The notes beneath the pieces are model-generated. The model did no database searches, was not told the DNA's origin, and saw nothing but the letters and a program-made list of their open reading frames with translations. Of a stretch of 64,000 nucleotides of DNA, positions 57,624 to 64,000 are shown in pieces. The translations under genes and the position numbers were made by a program. Positions within the stretch are counted from its first letter, which is position 1. Every line of letters begins with the position of its first letter. Source of the DNA: Isoptericola sediminis (GTDB lineage: Bacteria; Actinomycetota; Actinomycetes; Actinomycetales; Cellulomonadaceae); contig NZ_JABFAJ010000003.1 of the NCBI RefSeq assembly GCF_013085345.1, forward strand, positions 186,001 through 250,000, read 5' to 3'.

Positions 57624-59387
57624 ATGAGTACCGTGACCGATCCCGCCCCGTCCCCCGCGTCCGCGAGCGCCTCCGCCGCGCCGGCGTCCTGGACGACGTC
57701 GCGGTCGGCGACGCTGCTGCTGGGCGTCGCCGCCGGGGTGGTGCTGTGGACCGCTTTCCCCGACGTGGGGGCCTGGCCGGCGGCGTTCGTGGCGGTGGGC
57801 CTGCTGTTCGCGGCCTGGCGCCGCACGGGCCGGCGCGCGGCCGCGTGGAACGCGCTGGTGGGGCTGGTGGCCGGCTGGTCGTTCTGGTTGCCGCACATCT
57901 GGTGGGCGAACTTCGCCACGGACACCGTGCCGTGGCTGGCGCTGGCCACCCTGCAGGCGGCGTTCTGGGCGCTGCTGGGGGCGGTGTGGACGTGGGCGCG
58001 CCGCTGGCCGGCGCTGGCCCTGCCGGACCCGGGCGCGTCCGCCGCGACCGCGGTGCTGCGCACGCTCGGGCACGCGGCGGCGTTCGCGGTGCTGTTCGTC
58101 GGGGTGGAGCAGGCCCGCTCGCAGGTGCCGTTCGGCGGCTTCCCGTGGGGCCGGCTGGCCTGGACGATGGTTGACGCCCCGACCGGACGGGCGGCCTGGC
58201 TGGGCGGAACGGTCGCGGTCTCGTTGCTGGTGGCGCTGGTCGGGGTGCTCGGTGCGGTGGCCGCGGGCCGGGTGCTGGCGGCGGTCCGTGCCCGGCGGGC
58301 GGGTCGTGCGGTGCGGCCGGCGCTGCTGGGTGCCGGGGCCGGCGTGCTCGGCGCGGTGGTCCTGGCGGTGGCGCCGGCGGCGCTGCCGCTGCCGGCCGGC
58401 CCCGTGCCGCCGGAGCCGGTGGCGACCGCGGACCTGGACACGGTCGTGGTGGACGCGGGCACGGCCACCCACGAGGGACCGGGCCCCGTGCTGCGGGCCG
58501 GCCCGGTGCAGGGCAACGTGGCCGAACCCGGCCTGGGGTCGTTCGCCAACCGGGCCGAGGTGCTGACCAACCACCTGGACGGCACCGACGCGCTGGCCGG
58601 CCGCGACCTCGACCTCGACGTGGTGCTGTGGCCGGAGAACGGATCGGACCTGGACCCGCAGGAGGCGGACGACGTCGCCGCGGCGCTCGACGCGGCCGCC
58701 GCGCGGGTGGGCGCCCCGATCCTGGTGGGCGCCCAGGAGTACCCCGAGACCGGCGGCCGGTACAACGTGTCCCTGCTGTGGCAGCCGGGGGCCGGGGTGA
58801 TCGACCGGTACGCCAAGCAGCACCCGGCCCCGTTCGGGGAGTACATCCCGCTGCGCGGGTTCGTGCGGCTGTTCTCGGCCCAGGTGGACCGGGTCACCAA
58901 CGACATGCTGGCGGGCACCGAGCCGGCCGTGGTCGACCTGCCGCGCGCGGACGGGCCCACGGTGCCGATGGCCACGGCGATCTGCTTCGAGGTCGCCTAC
59001 GACGAGATCGTGCGGGACGCGGTGCGGCGCGGTGCGCAGGTGCTGGTGGTGCCGACGAACAACGCCTCGTTCGGGTACACCGCGGAGTCCACCCAGCAGC
59101 TGGCCATGACCCGCATGCAGGCGATGACCACGGGTCGCGCGGCGGTGCAGATCTCCACGGTGGGGGTCTCGGGCGTGGTGGCCCCGGACGGCACCCTGGT
59201 GGCCCGGACCGGGCTGTTCACCGCCGACCAGCTGGTGGCGGAGCTGCCGCTGCGCACCACCATGACCCCGGCGGTGCGCGCCGGGGAAGGGCCGGGGATC
59301 GTCGTGGAGGCCGCGGCCGTGCTGCTCGTGGCCGCCGGCGCGGTCTCGGCGTTCGTCAGCCGCCGTCGCGCGGGAGGAGAGTCGTGA
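57624..59387 (+). CDS. lnt: Apolipoprotein N-acyltransferase
   Basis: The 587-residue protein has an N-terminal block of about seven membrane helices (about 30-260), then a nitrilase-like domain (about 285-540). The nitrilase triad is present: Glu in W-P-E-N-G-S-D (about 337), Lys in Y-A-K-Q-H-P (about 397) and Cys in A-I-C-F-E-V (about 453). It adds the N-terminal acyl chain to lipoproteins, such as the DUF305 lipoprotein here. ppm1 overlaps its end by GTGA. In some mycobacteria the two are fused; here they are separate but coupled. Confidence 0.93.
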   Translation: MSTVTDPAPSPASASASAAPASWTTSRSATLLLGVAAGVVLWTAFPDVGAWPAAFVAVGLLFAAWRRTGRRAAAWNALVGLVAGWSFWLPHIWWANFATDTVPWLALATLQAAFWALLGAVWTWARRWPALALPDPGASAATAVLRTLGHAAAFAVLFVGVEQARSQVPFGGFPWGRLAWTMVDAPTGRAAWLGGTVAVSLLVALVGVLGAVAAGRVLAAVRARRAGRAVRPALLGAGAGVLGAVVLAVAPAALPLPAGPVPPEPVATADLDTVVVDAGTATHEGPGPVLRAGPVQGNVAEPGLGSFANRAEVLTNHLDGTDALAGRDLDLDVVLWPENGSDLDPQEADDVAAALDAAAARVGAPILVGAQEYPETGGRYNVSLLWQPGAGVIDRYAKQHPAPFGEYIPLRGFVRLFSAQVDRVTNDMLAGTEPAVVDLPRADGPTVPMATAICFEVAYDEIVRDAVRRGAQVLVVPTNNASFGYTAESTQQLAMTRMQAMTTGRAAVQISTVGVSGVVAPDGTLVARTGLFTADQLVAELPLRTTMTPAVRAGEGPGIVVEAAAVLLVAAGAVSAFVSRRRAGGES

Positions 59388-60139
59388 GCACGCTGGTCAT
59401 CATCCCCACCTACGACGAGCGCGAGTCGCTGCCGGGCACGCTGGAGCGGCTGCGCACCGCGGAGCCGGACGTGGACGTGCTGGTGGTCGACGACGCCTCG
59501 CCGGACGGCACCGGGCGGTGGGCCGAGGAGGTCGCGGCCCGGGACCCGCGGGTGCACGTGCTGCACCGCACCGGCAAGGGCGGGCTCGGCGCGGCCTACG
59601 TCGCCGGGTTCGGCTGGGGGCTCGAGCGCGGCTACGACGTGCTGTGCGAGATGGACGCCGACGGCTCCCACCGGCCCGAGGAGCTGTCACGGCTGCTGGA
59701 CCGTGCGGCGGACCCCGACGCCCCCGCTCTGGTGCTCGGCTCGCGCTGGGTGCCCGGGGGCCGGGTGGTGAACTGGCCGTGGCACCGCCAGCTGCTCTCC
59801 CGCGGCGGCAACACCTACGTGCAGCTGCTGCTGGGCGTGGCCGTGCGGGACGCCACCGGGGGGTTCCGCGCCTTCCGGGCGGACACGCTGCGGGCGATCG
59901 ACCTGGCCGCCGTGGAGTCGCACGGCTACTGCTTCCAGGTGGACATGACCTGGCGGGTGCTGCGCGGCGGCGGCACCGTCGCCGAGGTGCCGATCACGTT
60001 CGTCGAGCGCACGGTGGGGGAGTCGAAGATGTCGCGGGCGATCGTGGTCGAGGCGCTGACGAAGGTGACCGCGTGGGGGCTGGCGCACCGCGGCCGCCAG
60101 CTGCGCCGGCTGCTGCCCGGCGGGCGGCGCCGCCCCTGA
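59384..60139 (+). CDS. ppm1: Polyprenol monophosphomannose synthase
   Basis: This 251-residue GT2 glycosyltransferase has V-I-I-P-T-Y-D-E-R-E (about 5-14), V-V-D-D-A-S-P-D-G-T (about 33-42), the metal-binding E-M-D-A-D-G-S-H (about 88-95) and the acceptor region D-A-T-G-G-F-R-A-F (about 150-158). It transfers mannose from GDP-mannose to polyprenyl phosphate for membrane glycolipids and O-mannosylation. GGAGGAGA is its ribosome site and its start overlaps lnt. No C-terminal membrane anchor is present, unlike some DPM proteins. A bidirectional terminator follows. Confidence 0.93.
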   Translation: MSTLVIIPTYDERESLPGTLERLRTAEPDVDVLVVDDASPDGTGRWAEEVAARDPRVHVLHRTGKGGLGAAYVAGFGWGLERGYDVLCEMDADGSHRPEELSRLLDRAADPDAPALVLGSRWVPGGRVVNWPWHRQLLSRGGNTYVQLLLGVAVRDATGGFRAFRADTLRAIDLAAVESHGYCFQVDMTWRVLRGGGTVAEVPITFVERTVGESKMSRAIVVEALTKVTAWGLAHRGRQLRRLLPGGRRRP

Positions 60140-60182
60140 CCGCGCCCCGGCGCCCGCCCGACCGGCGGTGCCGGGCACGACG

Positions 60183-60214
60183 AAGGGCGGCCCTCCCGCG
60201 GGAGGGCCGCCCTT
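60183..60214. terminator. Bidirectional terminator between ppm1 and rbpA
   Basis: AAGGGCGGCCCTCCC (60183-60197) and its exact complement (60200-60214) form a 15-bp stem flanked by A and T bases. It serves convergent ppm1 and rbpA. Confidence 0.85.
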
Positions 60215-60260
60215 GATCGTGCGTGCCTGGCCGATCGCCGGGGCGCCGGCTCGGCTCGGG

Positions 60261-60605
60261 TCAGGCCGAGCGGCGCAGCTTGCCGGCGCGCAGCAGCTCG
60301 AGCCGCTCGTCGAGGAGCTCCTCGAGCTCGGAGACGGTGCGGCGCTCGAGCAGCATGTCCCAGTGGGTGCGCTGCGGCTTGGTCGGCTTGGCGTCGGGAC
60401 GCTCCGCGTCCCGCAGCAGGGCCTCCCCACCGCACTGGCACTCCCAGATCGGGGGAACCTCGGCGTCGGTGGAGAACGGCAGGATGATGGTGTGGCCGTT
60501 GGGGCAGTCGTAGTGCGCCTGGAATCGCGGGGCGAAGTCCACGCCCTCGTCGGACTCCATGCTCTTGCTGCCGATGCTCATGCCACGCAGAGAGCGGTCG
60601 GGCAT
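60261..60605 (-). CDS. rbpA: RNA polymerase-binding protein RbpA
   Basis: The 114-residue actinobacterial transcription factor binds the principal sigma factor and RNA polymerase and stabilises open complexes. The N-terminal tail M-P-D-R-S-L-R-G, the core domain with C-P-N-G-H and C-Q-C (cysteines that could bind zinc), the basic linker, and the sigma-interaction helix T-H-W-D-M-L-L-E-R-R (about 83-92) are all present. The ATG at 60605 has a GGAGGA ribosome site; a GTG four codons earlier overlaps that site. Its place beside ppm1 is the usual actinobacterial arrangement. Confidence 0.95.
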   Translation of the reverse strand: MPDRSLRGMSIGSKSMESDEGVDFAPRFQAHYDCPNGHTIILPFSTDAEVPPIWECQCGGEALLRDAERPDAKPTKPQRTHWDMLLERRTVSELEELLDERLELLRAGKLRRSA

Positions 60606-60695
60606 GTCGTCCTCCACAGGTCGGGTTTCAGGGGGCCGTGGGATCCAACGCGCCGCCGACGGCGGTTGTTCCGCCCGGGCGTGAAGGTCCGGTGA

Positions 60696-60701
60696 AGCGT
60701 A
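60696..60701 (-). promoter_or_regulatory. Possible -10 box of rbpA promoter
   Basis: TACGCT on the minus strand would start a leader of about 83 bases before the ATG at 60605. The 294-base divergent gap around it (60606-60899) holds this, two palindromes and no gene. Confidence 0.35.
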
Positions 60702-60795
60702 CCGGCTCCTCGGGTTCCGGGTCCGGCGACGGGACCCAATGTGGCGAGGACCGCCCCCGCTCGCAAGTCGAGAGCCTTGTGCGGCACCCTGGTGT

Positions 60796-60809
60796 GGGTG
60801 ACGTCACCC
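60796..60809. promoter_or_regulatory. 14-base palindrome in rbpA/LLM gap
   Basis: GGGTGACGTCACCC is a perfect palindrome. It could be an operator for either divergent gene; no regulator is implied. Confidence 0.4.
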
Positions 60810-60860
60810 GGGCGGGGCGTGCGCCGGGAACAATCGACGGCACCGACGGGTTGGCGCGAG

Positions 60861-60878
60861 TGCATGCAAACGCATGCA
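60861..60878. promoter_or_regulatory. Putative operator upstream of LLM flavoenzyme
   Basis: TGCATGC and GCATGCA arms with an AAAC spacer form an 18-base inverted repeat that ends 21 bases before the GTG, just upstream of the ribosome site. An unlinked repressor could bind here. Confidence 0.55.
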
Positions 60879-60899
60879 GAGGACCGACAGGAGTGCAAC

Positions 60900-62060
60900 G
60901 TGCAGTTCGGCATCTTCTCCGTCTCGGACGTCACGACGGACCCCACCACCGGCCGCACCCCGGACGACACCGAGCGGGTGCGCTCGATGCTGACCATCGC
61001 CCGGCACGCCGACGCCGCGGGCCTGGACGTCTTCGCCACCGGCGAGCACCACAACCCGCCGTTCGTGGCCTCGAGCCCCACCACGCTGCTCGGCTACCTG
61101 GCCGGCGTCACCGAGAACATCACGCTGTCCACGGCCACCACCCTGATCACCACCAACGACCCGGTGCGCCTGGCCGAGGAGTACGCGATGCTCCAGGTCG
61201 TCTCCGACGGCCGCATGGACCTGATGATGGGCCGCGGCAACACCGGTCCCGTCTACCCCTGGTTCGGCCAGGACATCCGCAACGGCATCCCGCTCGCGAT
61301 CGAGAACTACGCGCTGCTGCGCCGGCTGTGGACCGAGGACGTCGTGGACTGGAGCGGGCAGTTCCGCACCCCGCTGCAGGGCTTCACCTCCACCCCGCGG
61401 CCCCTGGACGGGGTGCCGCCGTTCGTGTGGCACGGCTCCATCCGGTCCCCGGAGATCGCCGAGCAGGCCGCCTACTACGGCGACGGGTTCCTGCACAACA
61501 ACATCTTCTGGCCCATGCACCACACCAAGCAGATGGTGCGGTTCTACCGCCAGCGCTACGAGCACCACGGCCACGGGCGTGCCGACCAGGCGATCGTGGG
61601 CCTGGGCGGCCAGGTGTTCGTGCGCAAGAACTCCCAGGACGCGGTGCGCGAGTTCCGCCCCTACTTCGACGTCGCGCCGGTCTACGGCCACGGCCCGAGC
61701 CTGGAGGACTTCTCCGCCCAGACGCCGCTGACCGTCGGCTCGCCGCAGCAGGTCATCGACCGCTACGGCGCGTTCGTCGAGGACGTCGGCTACTACCAGC
61801 GCCAGATGTTCCTCATCGACCACGCCGGCCTGCCCCTGAAGACCGTCCTGGAGCAGATCGACCTGCTGGCCGAGGAGATCGTGCCCGCGCTGCGCACGAT
61901 CGTCGAGGCCAAGCGGCCCGCCGAGGACGTGCCGCTGAACCCGCCCACCCACGCCGAACGCGTCGCCGCCGCCCGCACGGCCGGCCGCTCCGGCGCCACG
62001 CACGTCGGCGACGGCGGCGACGCCGTGACCGGCACCCGAGCCGAGGAGGTCCTCCGATGA
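60900..62060 (+). CDS. LLM-class flavin-dependent monooxygenase
   Basis: The 386-residue luciferase-like TIM barrel has F-A-T-G-E-H-H-N-P-P-F (about 43-53), A-T-T-L-I-T-T-N-D-P-V-R-L-A-E-E (about 78-93) and S-D-G-R-M-D-L-M-M-G-R-G-N-T (about 103-116). This fits FMN-dependent two-component monooxygenases. Its reductase partner overlaps by ATGA. The GTG start at 60900 has AGGAG six bases upstream. The pair probably oxidises an unknown organic or sulfur compound. An inverted repeat sits in its control region. Confidence 0.88.
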   Translation: MQFGIFSVSDVTTDPTTGRTPDDTERVRSMLTIARHADAAGLDVFATGEHHNPPFVASSPTTLLGYLAGVTENITLSTATTLITTNDPVRLAEEYAMLQVVSDGRMDLMMGRGNTGPVYPWFGQDIRNGIPLAIENYALLRRLWTEDVVDWSGQFRTPLQGFTSTPRPLDGVPPFVWHGSIRSPEIAEQAAYYGDGFLHNNIFWPMHHTKQMVRFYRQRYEHHGHGRADQAIVGLGGQVFVRKNSQDAVREFRPYFDVAPVYGHGPSLEDFSAQTPLTVGSPQQVIDRYGAFVEDVGYYQRQMFLIDHAGLPLKTVLEQIDLLAEEIVPALRTIVEAKRPAEDVPLNPPTHAERVAAARTAGRSGATHVGDGGDAVTGTRAEEVLR

Positions 62061-62677
62061 GCACCCGCCGCACCCTCGCGGTCGTCACCGCGGGCCTGTC
62101 CCAGCCGTCCTCGACCCGGCTGCTCGCCGACCGGCTGGCCGGCGCCGCCGCCGACGAGCTGCGCGCCGCCGGGCACGAGGTCGACGTCGAGGTCGTCGAG
62201 CTGCGCGAGCACGCGCACGCCATCGTCGACGCGATGCTGACCCGGTTCCCCGCCGGCGACCTCGCCGACGCCCTGGACACCGTCACGAACGCCGACGGCC
62301 TGGTCCTGGTCAGCCCGCTGTTCACCACGACCTACTCGGGGCTGTTCAAGTCGTTCCTCGACATCGTCGACCCCGACGCCCTGACCGGGACGCCGGTGCT
62401 GCTCGGGGCGACCGGCGGCACCGCGCGGCACTCCCTGGCGCTGGACTACTCGATGCGTCCGCTGCTGACCTACCTGCGCGCCCAGGTGGTGCCCACCGCG
62501 GTCTTCGCGGCCACCGACGACTGGGCCGGCCAGGACGACGACGGCGCCCTGCCGCGCCGCATCGCGCGGGCGGGCCGCGAGCTCGCCGAGGCCGTGGGCG
62601 CCCGCCCGGCCGCGGGCCCGCAGGACGACCCGTTCGGCGACACCCCCGACTTCGCCGAGCTGCTCGGCGGCTCCTGA
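62057..62677 (+). CDS. NADPH-dependent FMN reductase
   Basis: This 206-residue flavodoxin-like reductase has the FMN phosphate region T-A-G-L-S-Q-P-S-S-T-R (about 11-21), V-S-P-L-F-T-T-T-Y-S-G-L-F-K (about 84-97) and L-L-G-A-T-G-G-T-A-R-H (about 116-126). It should supply reduced FMN to the LLM monooxygenase encoded directly upstream, whose stop overlaps this ATG. The C-terminal tail D-P-F-G-D-T-P-D-F-A-E-L-L is typical of the actinobacterial CE1759-like subgroup. Confidence 0.88.
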   Translation: MSTRRTLAVVTAGLSQPSSTRLLADRLAGAAADELRAAGHEVDVEVVELREHAHAIVDAMLTRFPAGDLADALDTVTNADGLVLVSPLFTTTYSGLFKSFLDIVDPDALTGTPVLLGATGGTARHSLALDYSMRPLLTYLRAQVVPTAVFAATDDWAGQDDDGALPRRIARAGRELAEAVGARPAAGPQDDPFGDTPDFAELLGGS

Positions 62678-62712
62678 CCGGTCCGCCGTCCGGGCGGACG
62701 CGCAGGTCCGGG

Positions 62713-62718
62713 TACGCT
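62713..62718 (+). promoter_or_regulatory. -10 box of leaderless galE promoter
   Basis: TACGCT ends seven bases before the ATG at 62726; no ribosome site. Confidence 0.6.
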
Positions 62719-62725
62719 CGGGCCC

Positions 62726-63748
62726 ATGCGCGTCCTGGTCTCCGGCGGAGCCGGCTACATCGGTTCCCACACGGTCCTGTCCCTGCTGGCCTCCGGCCAC
62801 GACGTCGTCGTGGTCGACGACTTCTCCAACGCCAAGCCGAGCGTCATCGGCCGGCTGGAGGCCCTGTCCGGCCGGCACGTGCCGGTGCACGCGATCGACC
62901 TGACCGACGCCGAGAAGACCGAGCGGCTGTTCGCCCACGAGACCTTCGACGCGGTCGTGCACTTCGCCGGGTTCAAGGCGGTGGGGGAGTCCGTGGCCAA
63001 GCCGCTGGCGTACTACCGCAACAACATCGACTCCACGCTGTCGCTGCTGGAGGCGATGCGCCGCCACGACGTGCACCGGCTGGTGTTCTCCTCCTCGGCG
63101 ACCGTCTACGGCGAGCACGCCCCGGTGCCGTACGTCGAGGACTACGAGCACCTGTCCTCCTCCTCGCCGTACGGGCAGACGAAGGTCATGATCGAGCGCA
63201 TCATGACCGACGTCGCCGCCGCCACCGACGGGCTGCGGGTGGCGCTGCTGCGCTACTTCAACCCCGTCGGCGCCCACCCGTCGGGCCAGATCGGCGAGGA
63301 CCCGCAGGGCATCCCGAACAACCTCATGCCGTTCATCGCCCAGGTGGCGGTGGGCCGCCGCGAGCGCCTGACGGTGTTCGGCGACGACTACCCGACCGCG
63401 GACGGCACCTGCGAGCGCGACTACCTGCACGTCGAGGACCTCGCCGCCGGGCACGTGGCCGCCCTGGAGCACCTCGACGCGATGGCCGAGCCGGTGCGCG
63501 CGTTCAACCTCGGCACCGGCACCGGCACCTCGGTGCTGCAGATGCTGCACGCGTTCGAGCGCGCCGTCGGGCACGAGCTGCCCTACGAGATCGGCCCGCG
63601 CCGCGCCGGGGACCTGCCGGCCTTCTGGGCGGACCCGACCCGGGCGCACACCGAGCTGGGCTGGCGCGCCCACAAGACGATCGACGACATGTGTGCCGAC
63701 ACGTGGCGCTGGCAGCAGGCCAACCCGCAGGGCTTCCCGGACTCCTGA
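62726..63748 (+). CDS. galE: UDP-glucose 4-epimerase
   Basis: The 340-residue short-chain-dehydrogenase-like enzyme interconverts UDP-glucose and UDP-galactose. The NAD-binding G-G-A-G-Y-I-G-S-H (about 7-15), the catalytic Ser region S-S-S-A-T-V-Y-G (about 118-125) and Y-G-Q-T-K (about 146-150) are all present. R-Y-F-N-P-V-G-A-H is the usual substrate loop. It is the usual length for bacterial GalE. It would use UDP-glucose from the pyrophosphorylase at 37.6 kb. Convergent with the partial gene that follows. Confidence 0.95.
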   Translation: MRVLVSGGAGYIGSHTVLSLLASGHDVVVVDDFSNAKPSVIGRLEALSGRHVPVHAIDLTDAEKTERLFAHETFDAVVHFAGFKAVGESVAKPLAYYRNNIDSTLSLLEAMRRHDVHRLVFSSSATVYGEHAPVPYVEDYEHLSSSSPYGQTKVMIERIMTDVAAATDGLRVALLRYFNPVGAHPSGQIGEDPQGIPNNLMPFIAQVAVGRRERLTVFGDDYPTADGTCERDYLHVEDLAAGHVAALEHLDAMAEPVRAFNLGTGTGTSVLQMLHAFERAVGHELPYEIGPRRAGDLPAFWADPTRAHTELGWRAHKTIDDMCADTWRWQQANPQGFPDS

Positions 63749-63773
63749 GCGGCCACGACGTCGGCGCGCGGGC

Positions 63774-64000
63774 TCACCGGTCGGGCAGCGTGACCGTCAC
63801 GGTCCGCCCCCCGAAGCCGTGGACCTGGTCGCGGCCCTCGACGACGACGGACTCGACCTCGACCGGGATCCGCACCCCGCGCTGGGTACGGGTGAACGGC
63901 TGCTCGTCGGCGTGGTCGTGGGCCAGCGTGTGCACGGCGAGCTCGGTGCCGTCGGGGGTCAGGACCCGCCAGCCGTCGGCGTACCGCTCGGGGGTGTCGT
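63774..64000 (-). CDS. Uncharacterised protein, C-terminal part (5' end outside window)
   Basis: The frame is open on the minus strand from the right edge to a stop at 63774-63776, about 75 codons. The fragment contains D-G-W-R-V-L-T-P-D-G-T-E-L, then L-A-H-D-H-A-D-E-Q-P-F-T-R and ends G-F-G-G-R-T-V-T-V-T-L-P-D-R. It looks beta-rich and soluble. I recall similar small actinobacterial proteins of unknown function but cannot name the family. It converges with galE (25-base gap). Confidence 0.6.
   Translation of the reverse strand, partial: DTPERYADGWRVLTPDGTELAVHTLAHDHADEQPFTRTQRGVRIPVEVESVVVEGRDQVHGFGGRTVTVTLPDR

Noticed and set aside
52908-58975. Very long open frames on the minus strand opposite helY, the amidohydrolase and lnt
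   Set aside because: They are antisense shadows caused by high GC in third codon positions. Their translations are Arg/Pro/Gly/Ala-rich without motifs, whereas the plus-strand frames have clear domains.
60606-60720. SigR-type promoter (GGAAT-N18-GTT) for rbpA
   Set aside because: A GGAAC occurs on the minus strand, but no GTT lies at the needed spacing; an ordinary TACGCT box is more plausible.

Overview
The window is a very GC-rich actinobacterial chromosome segment. The strongest taxonomic signals are RbpA, PafB/PafC, an actinobacterial HelY-type helicase, and Lnt and Ppm1 encoded side by side. The block pafB-pafC-tatA-tatC-lipid kinase-helY-amidohydrolase-lnt-ppm1-rbpA is a conserved actinobacterial neighbourhood. 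I would guess the order Micrococcales (Cellulomonas/Promicromonospora-like), but the family is inference. I see no rRNA, tRNA, CRISPR array, transposase or prophage. One integrase-like gene between near-identical short repeats is the only sign of mobility.

Layout. 1-9.9 kb: end of a flavin monooxygenase-like gene, a LuxR-type regulator, a Tat-exported multicopper oxidase with two SHOCT membrane proteins, small zinc-ribbon and secreted proteins, and scattered metabolic enzymes. 10.0-18.1 kb: a tightly overlapping complex I-like operon (nuoA, a NuoB/NuoD-like His-rich gene, nuoH, J, K, L, M, N). It has no canonical NADH, flavin or Fe-S subunits and several altered proton-channel or quinone-site residues. 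18.1-20.6 kb: a His-rich membrane protein, a DUF305 lipoprotein and a CopC-CopD fusion, so probably copper handling. 20.6-29.4 kb: an F420-type LLM enzyme, an M20 peptidase, an acylphosphatase, an OhrR/Ohr peroxide pair with a clear operator, a domain-inverted GH3 glycosidase, and two CNNM/CBS membrane proteins. 29.4-42.4 kb: a TPP riboswitch with thiD, a methyltransferase, a heterodimeric ABC exporter, LysR and a PLP dehydratase, YciO, UDP-glucose pyrophosphorylase, YigZ, an ArsR-type regulator with an MFS exporter, and the integrase-like gene. 42.4-48.4 kb (minus strand): a seven-gene operon from DUF3866 through DUF4129, MoxR and DUF58 to an acetyltransferase. 48.5-60.1 kb: the conserved paf/tat/helY/lnt/ppm1 block. 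60.2-64 kb: rbpA, a flavin-dependent monooxygenase with its FMN reductase, galE, and the end of an unknown gene.

Expression logic. Genes inside operons are joined by 1-4 base stop/start overlaps (ATGA, GTGA). The first gene of most transcription units has no Shine-Dalgarno sequence. Instead it has a TAnnnT hexamer ending 6-8 bases before an ATG or GTG, as expected for leaderless mRNA. Nineteen genes show this pattern, so it is the dominant promoter layout here. The most unusual content is the complex I-like operon with its His-rich NuoB/D-like protein, followed by the repeat-flanked integrase-like gene.
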